Source of the DNA: Luteimonas kalidii
GTDB lineage: Bacteria; Pseudomonadota; Gammaproteobacteria; Xanthomonadales; Xanthomonadaceae
Direction of reading: 5' to 3'
DNA length: 64,000 bases
NCBI RefSeq assembly: GCF_029887935.1
Contig: NZ_JARXRO010000016.1
Coordinates: forward strand, 191,257-255,256
In this document: positions 45,265 to 55,175 of the stretch, piece by piece
Numbering within the stretch: the first letter of the stretch is position 1
Layout of the letters: each line of letters opens with the position of its first letter
The notes under the pieces: model-generated
Told to the model about the DNA's origin: nothing
What the model saw: the letters and a program-made list of their open reading frames with translations, nothing else
Database searches by the model: none
Translations under genes and position numbers: made by a program

Positions 45265-48200
45265 TTACCAGCTCGCGCGCAGCACCGCCGAGTAGCGCCG
45301 GTCGTTCTCGAACCAGGCGCGGTTGTACAGCGTCTCGTCGACGAAGCCGTCGCGGCGGTAGCCACGCGGACCCATCAGCAGCTCGGTGGTGCTGTTGGTG
45401 ATGTTGTTCACCTGCAGGCCCAGCTGGACGTTTTCGGTCAGGTTGTAGAAGAACGAGCCGTCGAGCTGGCCGTAATCGTCGTTCCACACCGGCTGGCGCA
45501 TGGCCGGCATCACGTCGCTGCTGGTCAGCAGGTAACGCGAGCGCCAGTTGTACGCCAGGCGGAAGGACACCGGGCCGCGTTCAAAGATGCCGATCAGGTT
45601 GTAGCTGCGGCGCGACAGGCCTTCGAGCGGCAGTTCGAGCGCGACTTCGGGCACCGTCGGCGCGCCGGTGGGAATGCCCACGTCGACGTTCGTGCCGCCG
45701 GAGCTGTCCACGAACGTGTAGTTCGCCTGTACGCCCAGGCCCGGCAGGAAATCGAAGAACTGCGAATAGCCGAGCTCGAATCCCTTGATCCTGCCTTCGT
45801 CCAGGTTGCGCGTGCGATTCATCTGGTACAGGCGCCCATCGATGAGTTCGGTACCCAGCGACGTGGCGAAGTAGTCCTTGACGTCCTTCTTGAACAGCGT
45901 GATGTAGGCACTGTTGGCCGGGCCGAAGTACCACTCCAGTGCGGTGTCGAACTGGTTGGCGCGCATCGGCTTGAGCTCGGGATTGCCGCCGCTGCCGCTG
46001 TAGGCCAGGTCGTCGAACCCGCACAGTTCGTCGCGCAGCCCGTCCTCCCGCGCCTGGGCGCAGCCCGCCGCATTGGCCGACAGGGTGATCCAGTTCTGCA
46101 TGAGGCGGAACTCCGGCCGGGCGATCGCCTTGGAAGCCGCGAAGCGCCACTGCAGACCATGGTCGAAGCGCACCCGCACATTCAGGCTCGGCAGTACGTC
46201 GGTGTAGGAGGTGTTGACCTGGCTGGTGAACGCCTGGCCGTAAAACGCCTCCCTCACCTCGGGCGCCACGTCTTCCACGTACGACCCGGTCATGTCGGGC
46301 AGGAGGCCGCCGCCCAGCGCCTTCACACTGGTCTTGACCACGCGTACGCCCACGTTGCCGTCGACGGGGTTGCGCAACTCGTCGTTGCCGAAGTACAGCA
46401 CGCCATAGCCGGCCTGGGTGCGCTCGCGCTGCTCGTTGATCGCGTCGGGCGTGAAGCCGATCGGGCGCCATTGCGCACCGGGAATCGTCGCCAGTGTCCC
46501 GTTGACCCGGTCGATATCGACGAACCCGTCCTGCGCCGCCCAGAACTGGGTCGGCACATTGGCATCGCCACCAAAGAAGTCGTCCAGTGTGTAGAGCGCC
46601 GCTTCGGAGGGATAGAACTGGTCCAGCCACGCGACCGGCGGTCGGGTCGGGTCGGGGTTCTCGATCCGGTTCCAGTCGTCGCTGATGGGCTGCCAGTTGT
46701 AGGTGGTGGACTGGCTGGTGTACTCCCGGTCGGCCACGCGGAAGCCGAACCGGGCCAGGTTCAGCCAGCTGCTGTCGACGAAGTTGTATTCGAAGTCCAG
46801 CCGCCCGGCGCGCTCGTGGCCTTCGTTGTCGGCCAGGTGGTCCATCGCGGAGCGCCAGAAATAGGTGTCCTGTTGCAGGGCCCGCTCCGGGTTGTCGAGC
46901 GTCACCGACGGGTACTTGCCGGTGAGGTCGAGGGTGATGCCTTCCAGCAGGGTGGAGGTGTGCACCGAGAAATCCACCTGGTCGCTCTCGGCCTTCACGT
47001 ACTGGAAGTCGCCGCGCATCAGGAAGTTGTCGGTGATGAAGTGCCGGAACCCGGCCGACCAGTCGGTGGTCTGCGAGGACTGGACGTTGTAGCGGTTGCC
47101 GGCCACGAACTGGATGCCCGGGCCCTGGTACATGCCGTTGGAGTCGTCCCCGGGCTGTCCGCGCCAGCCGCCCAGGCGGATGCTGCCGCGCAGGAAGCGG
47201 CCGTTCTCGTCGTACTCGAACTGCGTGCCCGGCATCGGGATCAGCCGGTTGGTCCGGTCCGCCAGGCCGTCGCCACCGTCGTAGGCGTTGCCGTAGTAGT
47301 TCGGGTCGCCGGTCCAGTTGTCGGTGTTGTTGGCCTCGCCCGCACCGGCGTACTCCATGAAGTGCTCGCGCCAGGTCATGTCGTACTTCGAGGTGATGAA
47401 CTGGGTGTAGATCTCCGTGTCGTCGCTGGGGCGCCACTGGAACGCGAACGCACCGCCCTCGCGCGTGCGGTCGAAATCGGTGCGGCGCCAGTTCACGCCG
47501 CCCGGCACGAACACCTGGTCGCGCCCGCTGCCCTCCAGCAGCAGGTCGCGCTGGCTGTCCGACGACACCCACGCCTCCTGCTCCCAGTCGTACACATAAC
47601 CTTCGCCGTTCGGCAGGCCTTCGGGCTGCTCGGCCGGCGTGCGCCCACGGCGCGAATACGGCTGGATCTGGATGCCATCGGACTGCGTGGCCAGCTCCGA
47701 ATACGAGACGTTGGCCAGGAAGCCCATCTCGCCCACGCCGGTGTCCCAGCGGTCGCTGAACAGGAACGAAGCCGACGGCCGTGCGTCCTTGGCCTTGTCG
47801 CCGTAGTTGACGTCCACGCTGCCGGCGATCTTGCGCCCGGGCTCGTCGAACGGCATGCGCGTGCGAAGGTTGATGGTGCCGCCCAGGCCACCCTCGATGA
47901 TCTCGGCCGAGGGATTCTTGTACACGTCCACGCCTGCCATCAGCTCGGCCGACACCTCCTCGAAGCTGATGCCGCGACCGCCGTTGGCGGTGAACACGTC
48001 GCGGCCGTTGAGTTCGCCGCGCACGAAGGTCAGGCCGCGGATCATCACGCCGCTGCCTTCGGCGGAGAAGTGGTCGGTATCGTCGCGCGCGGCGAAGCCG
48101 GTGACGGTCAGGCCGCTGATGCGCTTGAGGGTCTCGGTCACGCTGCGGTCGGGCAGCGCGCCGATGTCCTCGGCCGTGACCGAGTCGATGATCTGCGGCG

Positions 48201-48441
48201 CGTCCTGCTTGATGTCCTGGGCACGCATGACCGCGCCGCGGACGCCTTTCACCACGACCGCGTCGAGGTCGGTGGCGTCGGTCGGGGTGCGGGCCGGTGC
48301 ATCCGCACTGGTGTTCTGGGCATGCAGCGGCGTGGACAGCAGCGCGGCCACGCCGAGGGCGATGGCACTGCGGCGGAACGTGCACAGGGTGTCGAAACCC
48401 GCCTGCCGGGCAGCCGGCTGGCGGTGATTGAGCGTTCGCAT
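45265..48441 (-). CDS. TonB-dependent receptor 1 (Xanthomonas/Caulobacter type)
   Basis: A 1058-residue outer-membrane transporter. A signal peptide (FRRSAIALGVAALLSTPLHA) is followed by a TonB box-like LDAVVVKG and the plug (about 60-180) with IIDSVTAEDIGALPDRSVTE, MIRGL and ELMAGVDVYKNPSAEIIEGG. The barrel contains ASKAIARPEF and QFDTALEWYFGP and ends YSAVLRASW with a terminal aromatic residue. Xyloglucan oligosaccharides are the probable cargo from its position. No SusD-like protein is present, as usual in Proteobacteria. GGAGGGAACACC precedes the ATG at 48441. A promoter with an embedded palindrome lies at 48668-48697. Confidence 0.93.
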   Translation of the reverse strand: MRTLNHRQPAARQAGFDTLCTFRRSAIALGVAALLSTPLHAQNTSADAPARTPTDATDLDAVVVKGVRGAVMRAQDIKQDAPQIIDSVTAEDIGALPDRSVTETLKRISGLTVTGFAARDDTDHFSAEGSGVMIRGLTFVRGELNGRDVFTANGGRGISFEEVSAELMAGVDVYKNPSAEIIEGGLGGTINLRTRMPFDEPGRKIAGSVDVNYGDKAKDARPSASFLFSDRWDTGVGEMGFLANVSYSELATQSDGIQIQPYSRRGRTPAEQPEGLPNGEGYVYDWEQEAWVSSDSQRDLLLEGSGRDQVFVPGGVNWRRTDFDRTREGGAFAFQWRPSDDTEIYTQFITSKYDMTWREHFMEYAGAGEANNTDNWTGDPNYYGNAYDGGDGLADRTNRLIPMPGTQFEYDENGRFLRGSIRLGGWRGQPGDDSNGMYQGPGIQFVAGNRYNVQSSQTTDWSAGFRHFITDNFLMRGDFQYVKAESDQVDFSVHTSTLLEGITLDLTGKYPSVTLDNPERALQQDTYFWRSAMDHLADNEGHERAGRLDFEYNFVDSSWLNLARFGFRVADREYTSQSTTYNWQPISDDWNRIENPDPTRPPVAWLDQFYPSEAALYTLDDFFGGDANVPTQFWAAQDGFVDIDRVNGTLATIPGAQWRPIGFTPDAINEQRERTQAGYGVLYFGNDELRNPVDGNVGVRVVKTSVKALGGGLLPDMTGSYVEDVAPEVREAFYGQAFTSQVNTSYTDVLPSLNVRVRFDHGLQWRFAASKAIARPEFRLMQNWITLSANAAGCAQAREDGLRDELCGFDDLAYSGSGGNPELKPMRANQFDTALEWYFGPANSAYITLFKKDVKDYFATSLGTELIDGRLYQMNRTRNLDEGRIKGFELGYSQFFDFLPGLGVQANYTFVDSSGGTNVDVGIPTGAPTVPEVALELPLEGLSRRSYNLIGIFERGPVSFRLAYNWRSRYLLTSSDVMPAMRQPVWNDDYGQLDGSFFYNLTENVQLGLQVNNITNSTTELLMGPRGYRRDGFVDETLYNRAWFENDRRYSAVLRASW

Positions 48442-48667
48442 GGTGTTCCCTCCCGAGGAATGCGTCGAACGGATCGAGTTGTGTGTCGCGGACTGACCGC
48501 ACGGCGTGCCACCGACGCACGGACGATCCACGTCCGCCACGCCTTCTGCGCTGGCCATGACCAGCGCCTGCACGACGACGCCACCGTGCTGGCGCCCGCG
48601 CAGAAACCCGCATGCCGGAAACCCGGCTGTCGTGCTTGTCCCCTTGGCGACTGTGCGCCCTGTCTCG

Positions 48668-48697
48668 ATGTTAGCGCTCGCATTTTGAGCGCGTCAA
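48668..48697 (-). promoter_or_regulatory. TBDR1 promoter with operator-like palindrome in the spacer
   Basis: On the minus strand TTGACG (48692-48697) and TAACAT (48668-48673) are 18 bases apart. The spacer holds the inverted repeat GCGCTC-N7-GAGCGC (48674-48692). A repressor bound there would block polymerase. It lies 227 bases upstream of the ATG. Confidence 0.55.
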
Positions 48698-48982
48698 TGC
48701 ACGCCACGCCGTATTGGGCGATGGTCGTAGACACCGGAACCGATACATCCGGGACGGTTTCATCCGAGCCTGTCGACGGCGTCGATCAGGCATTCGGGAA
48801 ATGCTGCGGCCGGCGCGCCGCCAGTGCTTCCGCACGGGCTGGCGACGCGCCGCCGCGGCAGTCGCGGATCCTGCGGCCCGGGAGGGGGAGCCGCGGGTTC
48901 GCGACCGGGTGCGTGCGGCGCATCCGTCCGCACCCGGATTGCCGTCCGGCGCCCGCACGGGCGTCCGCACGGCCCGTGCCCG

Positions 48983-51928
48983 TCAGAAGGTGAAGCGCAG
49001 GGTCGCCGCGTAACGCCGGTCGTTGACGTACCAGGAGGTGATGCGCTTGCCGGCGCCGTTCTGGTCCATGATCGTGCGCTGCTCGGCGTTGTTGAGGTTG
49101 TTCATCTCCAGGCCGATCTGCACGTTGTCGGAGACCTTGTAGAAGATCGAACCGTCGAGCTGGCCGAAGCTGTCGCTGTAGACCGGCAGCTTCCAGGCGA
49201 TGTCGTTGTGGGTGCCGTTGTAGCCATTGGGCCCGATCGACAGCAGGTATTCGCTGCGCCAGTTATAGGCCAGGCGCACCTGCCATGGCCCCTTCTCGTA
49301 GAAGACAGCGGCGTTGTAGGCGTTCTTCGACAGCCCGTCCGCAGGCAGGGCGTCGAATGTCGAGCCGTCGGTATCCAGCGGTTGCGTGTCCAGATTGTTG
49401 GGCACGTCCGTGCTGCTGTCGATGTAGGTGTAGTTGGCCGACATGCCCAGTCCGTCGAACGGCGCCGGCAGGAAGTCGAAGAACTGGTTCCAGCCAAGCT
49501 CCGCCCCCTGAATCTTCGCCGTGCCTACATTCACCGGCCGGGTGATCAGGTATTCGTACTCGTTGCCGTCCGCGCCGGGATACGCCACCAGCTCGGTCTG
49601 ACGGCGGAAGTAGTCCTTGACGTCCTTGTAGAAGAAATTTATCCAGGCCATTCCGCCGCGGTCCGGTGCGAAGTACCACTCGAGCGACAGGTCGAACTGG
49701 TTGGCCTTCATCGGCTCCAGGTAAGGGTTGTCGAAGGAGCTGCCGGTGAGCTCGAGCTGGTCGGGCGGCAGCGTGCCGCCGTCGTCGGGCGGGTCGATGC
49801 CGGGGCGGGTCGAGGCGCCGAGCTGCTGGTAGGCCTGCATGTCGCTGAAGTTTGGACGTGCGATCGCCTTGGAAGCTGCGAAGCGCATGATCAGGTTCTC
49901 ACGCGGCTCCCACTTCACGTTTGCGCTCGGGAGTACGTCGGTGTAGGCATTCTCGGCGGTGATCGGCTCGACCTCGCCGGCGCCGAGGTACGGCGCATAC
50001 GCAACGTTCGGATAGACCAGATAGCCGCTGGCGCTGTTCTCGGTGCGGACGACACGCACGCCGAAGTTGCCATCGAGCAGTAGATCGTCCATCGCGAAGT
50101 TGAGCATCGCGTAGCCGCCGTAGGTCCTCTCGCGCTGCTCATTGCCCCACTGCGGATCGGCGATGTTGCGTGGCGTGTAGTCGGAGCAACACAGGTAGTA
50201 GGGGACGGCGGCGTCGTGGATGGCCTGATAGCTGCCGGGGAAGCCGAGGGCGGTGGCCAGGATCGGCGCGTAGAACGAACCCGGCGTGTTGGCGTCGCCA
50301 CGGTAGAAGTTCTCGAACGTGGTCAGGTTGACCAGGCTGGAGTTCACCTGGTCGTTGAGGTTGACGCCCGGCAGCGCGCCGGCCGGCAGCTTCCAGCCCT
50401 GCATCCACGGCTGGATGACCGCCTGCCAGTTGTAGCCGGTGTCGATGCTGTGCGCATCGCGGTCGGTCACGCGCACACCGAAGCTGACCGAATCGAACAG
50501 ATTGCTGTCGAATCCGTGCTTGAGGTCCGCGCGCCAGGCGATTTCCTCCGCCTCGTTGTCGTCCTGGTGGTCCATCGTGAACGCCCAGTAATAGTTCCCG
50601 ATATCCGCGGAGAAGGACTCGTCGATTCCGATGACCGGCCGGCCGCCGCCGACGTCCACGTCGATGTAGGGGACGTTGAGGCCAAGGGTGACGGTGGAGT
50701 CCAGCACCCGCGTGTCGGCCCGGATGTACTGGAGCTCGGTCGAGAACTCCGTGCGATCGCCGATCTGCCAGTTCAGGCCCGTGGAAAAGTCCTGCGTCTT
50801 GGACTGGCGGTTGGAGGCGCGGATGTCCGCCCCCATCGGAATGTTGCCGGCGGAGCGCAGCCGCCCGGAGACGAAGACATCCCCGTCGAGGTCATAGGGC
50901 TCGCTGGCATCGAGCCGCACCTGCAGCGGGTCGTTGTCGAGGAAGATCGCGTCTTCGTACCAGAGTTCGTCGTACTTGCTCTGGAACGCCGTAGCGAACA
51001 GCTCGACGCGATCGTTGGGGCGCCACTGCAGGGCCACGTAGGCGCCCTGGCGCTCGCGCTCGTAATCCAGCGTGCGCCAGTCGGCGCCGCGCGGGAGCCA
51101 CAGCGGCTCCGCCGTGCCATCGCCATCGAGATCGGTATTGGCGTTCCTGAAGAACGGCCTCACGAACATGCCGTCGGTGCGGGTCGCAAGTTCCGAATGC
51201 GCCAGGTTGAACAGGATGCCGAACTCGCCGGCGTCGGTCTCCCAGCGGTTGCTGTAAAGCACCGAGCCGGACGGCTTGACCTGGTCGGCGAAATCGCCCC
51301 GGTTGGCGCTGAAGGAAACGCTGAGCTTGCTGCCTTCCAGGTCCAGCGGCATGAAGGTGCGCAGGTCGACCGTGCCGCCCAGGCCGCCCTCGATCATCTC
51401 GGCGGTCTGGTTCTTGTACACGTCGACGCCGGCCATCAGTTCCGAGGGCACGTCCTGGAAGCTCAGCGCGCGGCCGCCGGAAGCGGAGAAGCTGTCGCGG
51501 CCGTTGAGTTCGGAGCGCACCTGGGTGAGGCCACGCACCTGCACGCCGCCGCCCTCGGCGGAGAAGTGCTCCGGATCGCCGACCGACAGGAACCGGTCGA
51601 TGGTGACGCCGGGGATGCGCGAGAGCGTCTCGGTGACGCTGCGGTCGGGCAGGGCGCCGATGTCGAGCGCGGTGACCGAGTCGACGAAGGTCGGGGCGTC
51701 GCGCTTGATGTCCTGCGCCCGGTAGACGGATCCGCGGATGCCGGTGACGGTCACCGTATCGAGTTGGGTGGCAGGGTCCGCATCCGTTGCGGGCGGGGCG
51801 TCCTGCGCCTGCGCGTTGGCGGCGAGCATCAGCGCGATGCCTACGGCGATGGCGGAGCGGCGGTACGGACGGACGAGATCGGATGCGGCCTTCCCGGCAG
51901 CCGGGTGGCGCTTGCGGAGCGTTGGCAT
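48983..51928 (-). CDS. TonB-dependent receptor 2 (Xanthomonas/Caulobacter type)
   Basis: A 981-residue outer-membrane transporter similar in plan to TBDR1. It has a signal peptide (YRRSAIAVGIALMLAANAQA), TonB box-like LDTVTVTG, plug motifs FVDSVTALDIGALPDRSVTE and ELMAGVDVYKNQTAEMIEGG, and a barrel with ASKAIARPNF and QFDLSLEWYF that ends YAATLRFTF. The plug regions of the two receptors are nearly the same while barrel loops differ, which suggests an old duplication and different ligands. GGGAGGGGAACACC precedes the ATG. A half-site GGATGACAGCGC lies 85 bases upstream. Confidence 0.93.
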   Translation of the reverse strand: MPTLRKRHPAAGKAASDLVRPYRRSAIAVGIALMLAANAQAQDAPPATDADPATQLDTVTVTGIRGSVYRAQDIKRDAPTFVDSVTALDIGALPDRSVTETLSRIPGVTIDRFLSVGDPEHFSAEGGGVQVRGLTQVRSELNGRDSFSASGGRALSFQDVPSELMAGVDVYKNQTAEMIEGGLGGTVDLRTFMPLDLEGSKLSVSFSANRGDFADQVKPSGSVLYSNRWETDAGEFGILFNLAHSELATRTDGMFVRPFFRNANTDLDGDGTAEPLWLPRGADWRTLDYERERQGAYVALQWRPNDRVELFATAFQSKYDELWYEDAIFLDNDPLQVRLDASEPYDLDGDVFVSGRLRSAGNIPMGADIRASNRQSKTQDFSTGLNWQIGDRTEFSTELQYIRADTRVLDSTVTLGLNVPYIDVDVGGGRPVIGIDESFSADIGNYYWAFTMDHQDDNEAEEIAWRADLKHGFDSNLFDSVSFGVRVTDRDAHSIDTGYNWQAVIQPWMQGWKLPAGALPGVNLNDQVNSSLVNLTTFENFYRGDANTPGSFYAPILATALGFPGSYQAIHDAAVPYYLCCSDYTPRNIADPQWGNEQRERTYGGYAMLNFAMDDLLLDGNFGVRVVRTENSASGYLVYPNVAYAPYLGAGEVEPITAENAYTDVLPSANVKWEPRENLIMRFAASKAIARPNFSDMQAYQQLGASTRPGIDPPDDGGTLPPDQLELTGSSFDNPYLEPMKANQFDLSLEWYFAPDRGGMAWINFFYKDVKDYFRRQTELVAYPGADGNEYEYLITRPVNVGTAKIQGAELGWNQFFDFLPAPFDGLGMSANYTYIDSSTDVPNNLDTQPLDTDGSTFDALPADGLSKNAYNAAVFYEKGPWQVRLAYNWRSEYLLSIGPNGYNGTHNDIAWKLPVYSDSFGQLDGSIFYKVSDNVQIGLEMNNLNNAEQRTIMDQNGAGKRITSWYVNDRRYAATLRFTF

Positions 51929-52012
51929 GGTGTTCCCCTCCCACGGGCACATGACACGCGATTCGGATTTTCTTGTCGTTCGATGACCTGCGCGGCGCGC
52001 CGGGGCGACCGC

Positions 52013-52024
52013 GGATGACAGCGC
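52013..52024. promoter_or_regulatory. Operator half-site upstream of TBDR2
   Basis: GGATGACAGCGC matches one half plus the centre of the palindrome at 28651, 85 bases before the TBDR2 start. The other half is poorly kept (GAGACA). Confidence 0.3.
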
Positions 52025-52139
52025 GAGACAGGCCGTCGGCGCCGAGCATAGGAGCGCACAGCCATGCACCACCAATGATTTTTTGGCGGGGAGGTAGGTC
52101 TTTCCGGAATAGCTCGGGACGAATCCCGTGACGGGGTGC

Positions 52140-53105
52140 TCAGGCCGGCTGCGGCGCCCCGAGGGCGTACAGCCGCCGTGCGGTGCTGCGCAGCGCCTCG
52201 AGCACCCGCTCCGCCCCCGGCGAGAGCAGCTGGTCGCGGCGGCGGACGATGCCGAAGCACTCCATCCGCACGCCCAGTTCGATCGGCAGCACCCGCATCT
52301 GCCCGGTCTGCAGGTACGGGCCAACGGATTCGGGCGGGAGCGCGGTGAGCAGGTCACTGTGCCGCAGCAGGTGGATGATCACCGGCAGCGAGGCGGTCTC
52401 GACGATGTTCTGCGGCAGCGGCAGGCCCCGCTCGAGGAACACCGCGTCCAGCCGGTTGCGCAGCACGCTGGCCTCCGGCGGCAGGATCCAGCCCTGCTCG
52501 GCGAGGTCGGCGTGGCTGACCGAGTCCCGCCGCGCCAGCGGATGGCCCTTGCGCACGATCACCGCGTGGGGCTCGTCGGCGAGCGGTTCGAAATCCAGCT
52601 CGGCCGCGCCCTCGGGCCCCATGATCCGGCCGACCACGATGTCGAGCTGGCCGTCGAGCAGGCGCGCCACCAGCGGCCGGCTGTAGTCCATCTCGACCTT
52701 GATCAGGATGTCGGGGAAGTCGCGCTTCACCGCGGCCACCGCCTGCGGCACCAGGGTGGTGCCGGGATTGACCACGGTGCCGATCGAGGCCTGGCCCATG
52801 CGCCCGCTGCGCAGCGCGGCGATCTCGTCGTGGGCGCGCCCGATCTCCGACAGCGCCGAGCGCGCCCGCCGGATCAGGACCTGGCCGTACCAGGTGGGCT
52901 CCACGCCGCGCGCGTGCCGGTCGAACAGCGGCACGCCCAGCAGGGCTTCCATCTCCGCAAGCAGCTTGGAGGCCGCCGGCTGGGTCATGTTGGCCGCCTC
53001 GGCGGCGCGCAGCACCGAGCGCTGTTCGTACAGGTGCAGCAGCAGCGCCAGATGACGCGTCTTCAGGCGCGTGGCGCCGAACCATCCCGTTGCCGGCTGC
53101 ACCAT
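52140..53105 (-). CDS. LysR family regulator (GbpR-like)
   Basis: A 321-residue transcription factor. The helix-turn-helix is at about 18-77 (LKTRHLALLLHLYEQRSVLR, AANMTQPAASKLLAEMEALL, PLFDRHARGVEPTWYG) and the substrate-binding domain at about 105-310. It resembles GbpR, the galactose-linked regulator of Agrobacterium, in length and in the LPPEASVLRNRLDAVF region, but this is by eye. It diverges from the galactonate operon over 294 bases that contain the inverted repeat at 53146-53172, so it is the likely regulator of that operon with galactose, galactonate or a derivative as inducer. Confidence 0.9.
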   Translation of the reverse strand: MVQPATGWFGATRLKTRHLALLLHLYEQRSVLRAAEAANMTQPAASKLLAEMEALLGVPLFDRHARGVEPTWYGQVLIRRARSALSEIGRAHDEIAALRSGRMGQASIGTVVNPGTTLVPQAVAAVKRDFPDILIKVEMDYSRPLVARLLDGQLDIVVGRIMGPEGAAELDFEPLADEPHAVIVRKGHPLARRDSVSHADLAEQGWILPPEASVLRNRLDAVFLERGLPLPQNIVETASLPVIIHLLRHSDLLTALPPESVGPYLQTGQMRVLPIELGVRMECFGIVRRRDQLLSPGAERVLEALRSTARRLYALGAPQPA

Positions 53106-53145
53106 GGCGATCTCTGCGGCCTCATCTATTCGTTCGCAGAATAGC

Positions 53146-53172
53146 GTACGACTAAAATTTCATTTGTCGTAC
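53146..53172. promoter_or_regulatory. Inverted repeat between lysR and the galactonate operon
   Basis: GTACGAC-N13-GTCGTAC is a perfect 7-base inverted repeat with an AT-rich centre (TAAAATTTCATTT), unusual in this GC-rich DNA. It is 40 bases upstream of lysR and 228 bases upstream of dgoA, a fitting place for autoregulation and divergent control. Confidence 0.6.
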
Positions 53173-53399
53173 ATACCGGCCCACGCGAGGCTATGGCGGC
53201 TGTCGTCCGGCGCGGCACCGCGCCGATCATCGTGGGGCCGACGCGCGTCGGGCGCCACCCGGATCCGAGGGGGAGGAACACACCATGGTGCGATCGCTGC
53301 AGGGCGGCCCGGACGGCTGCGGCTTGACCGCGCCGGGCCCGGACCGTCACGGGGCTCCATGCCGGCGGCCGGGCGGTGCAGGCCGGAGCGCATGCACGC

Positions 53400-54023
53400 A
53401 TGGATGAACCCGCCACCCCGTTCAGGCTGCCCCTGATCGCGATCCTGCGCGGGGTGACCCCGGAGGAAGTCGCCGACCACGTCGGCGTGCTGGTCGAGGA
53501 AGGCTTCGACGCGATCGAGATCCCGACCAATTCCCCGGACTGGGCGCGCAGTGTCGCACTGGCGGTCGCGGCCTTCTCGGACCGCGCGCACATCGGCGCC
53601 GGCACCCTGCTCGAGCCGACGCAGGTCGACGCGCTGATCGATGCCGGCGGCACGCTGGGCGTGACCCCGAACGTGCGCCCGGCGGTGATCCGACACGCGG
53701 TCGCGCGCGGGCTGCCCGTGGTGGCCGGCTTCGCCACCGCCAGTGAAGCCTTCGACGCACTCGAGGCCGGCGCGACGATGCTCAAGCTGTTCCCCGCCGC
53801 CGTGTACGGCCCGGCGATGGTGCGCGCCCTGCGCAGCGTGCTGCCGCCGGTGCCGCTGTTCGCGGTCGGCGGCGTCACCCCCGACACTCTGCCCGTCTAC
53901 CTGTCCGCCGGCTGCCAGGGCGTGGGCATCGGCGGCGAACTCTATCGACCAGGACAAACCGCAGAGCACACGCGCACGCAGGCGCAGCGCTTCCGCGACG
54001 CATGGATGGACCACACCGCATGA
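53400..54023 (+). CDS. dgoA: 2-dehydro-3-deoxy-6-phosphogalactonate aldolase
   Basis: Splits KDPGal into pyruvate and D-glyceraldehyde 3-phosphate, the last step of the De Ley-Doudoroff pathway. The 207 residues form a KDPG-aldolase-type barrel: [27 protein letters not shown] (catalytic Glu), [12 protein letters not shown] and the Schiff-base Lys in [14 protein letters not shown], then [15 protein letters not shown]. The ATG at 53400 has GGAG 12 bases upstream; the in-frame start at 53376 is less likely. Its stop overlaps the dgoD start (ATGA). Confidence 0.94.
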   Translation: MDEPATPFRLPLIAILRGVTPEEVADHVGVLVEEGFDAIEIPTNSPDWARSVALAVAAFSDRAHIGAGTLLEPTQVDALIDAGGTLGVTPNVRPAVIRHAVARGLPVVAGFATASEAFDALEAGATMLKLFPAAVYGPAMVRALRSVLPPVPLFAVGGVTPDTLPVYLSAGCQGVGIGGELYRPGQTAEHTRTQAQRFRDAWMDHTA

Positions 54024-55171
54024 AGATCACACGCCTCACCACGTGGCAGGCGGCGCCACGCTGGCTGTTCCTGCGCATCGACACCGACGAAGGCATCAGC
54101 GGCTGGGGCGAACCGGTGATCGAAGGCCGCGCGGCCACGGTCGAGGCCGCGGTGCAGGAACTTGGCGACTACCTGGTCGGCCGCGATCCGGCGCGCATCA
54201 ACGACCTGTGGCAGGTGCTCTACCGCGGCGGGTTCTACCGCGGCGGCGCGATCCTGATGAGCGCGATCGCCGGCATCGACCAGGCGCTGTGGGACATCAA
54301 GGGCAAGGCCCTGGGCGTGCCGGTGTACCAGCTGCTCGGCGGACTGGTGCGCGACCGCATGAAGACCTACCGCTGGGTCGGCGGCGACCGCCCTGGCGAG
54401 ATCGTGGCGCAGATGCAGGCGCACCACGCGGCAGGGTTCGACACCTTCAAGTTCAACGGCACCGAGGAGCTGAAGCTGATCGACAGCCCGCGCGCGGTGG
54501 ACGCCGCGGTGGCCAAGGTGGCCGCGGTGCGCGAGGCGGTGGGCGACGCAATCGACTTCGGCATCGACTTCCACGGCCGCGTCAGCGCGCCGATGGCGCG
54601 CGTGCTGCTACGCGAACTGGCGCAGTTCAAGCCGCTGTTCGTCGAGGAGCCGGTGCTGCCCGAACAGTGGGAGTACTACCGCCCGCTGTCGGACGCCACC
54701 TCGATCCCGCTGGCCGCGGGCGAGCGCATGTACTCGCGCGCCGAGTTCAAGCCGGTGCTCGCCGCCGGCGGTCTGGCGCTGCTGCAGCCGGACCTCTCGC
54801 ACGCCGGCGGCATCACCGAATGCGTCAAGATCGCGGCGATGGCCGAAGCCCACGACGTCGGCCTGGCGCCGCACTGCCCGCTGGGGCCGGTCGCGCTCGC
54901 CGCCTGCCTGCAGGTCGATTTCGTCAGCTGGAACGCGATGCTGCAGGAACAGAGCATCGGCATCCACTACAACGAAGGCGCGGACCTGCTCGACTACGTG
55001 CTCAACAAGGACGACTTCCGATGCGACGAGACCGGCAGTATCGCCGCCCTGCCCGGTCCGGGCCTGGGCGTGGAGATCGACGTCGAACGGCTGGAACGCG
55101 CCGCGCGCGAACCGCCGCGCTGGCGCAATCCGCTGTGGCGGCACGCGGACGGCAGCGTCGCCGAGTGGTGA
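54020..55171 (+). CDS. dgoD: D-galactonate dehydratase
   Basis: Converts D-galactonate to 2-dehydro-3-deoxygalactonate. This 383-residue enolase-superfamily enzyme has [19 protein letters not shown] at the start, the metal ligands in [11 protein letters not shown] (Asp), [11 protein letters not shown] (Glu) and [12 protein letters not shown] (Glu), and the base His in [15 protein letters not shown]. The length and [10 protein letters not shown] region fit DgoD rather than other dehydratases. Coupled to dgoA by a four-base overlap; the lactonase gene follows after 4 bases. Confidence 0.95.
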   Translation: MKITRLTTWQAAPRWLFLRIDTDEGISGWGEPVIEGRAATVEAAVQELGDYLVGRDPARINDLWQVLYRGGFYRGGAILMSAIAGIDQALWDIKGKALGVPVYQLLGGLVRDRMKTYRWVGGDRPGEIVAQMQAHHAAGFDTFKFNGTEELKLIDSPRAVDAAVAKVAAVREAVGDAIDFGIDFHGRVSAPMARVLLRELAQFKPLFVEEPVLPEQWEYYRPLSDATSIPLAAGERMYSRAEFKPVLAAGGLALLQPDLSHAGGITECVKIAAMAEAHDVGLAPHCPLGPVALAACLQVDFVSWNAMLQEQSIGIHYNEGADLLDYVLNKDDFRCDETGSIAALPGPGLGVEIDVERLERAAREPPRWRNPLWRHADGSVAEW

Positions 55172-55175
55172 GCCG

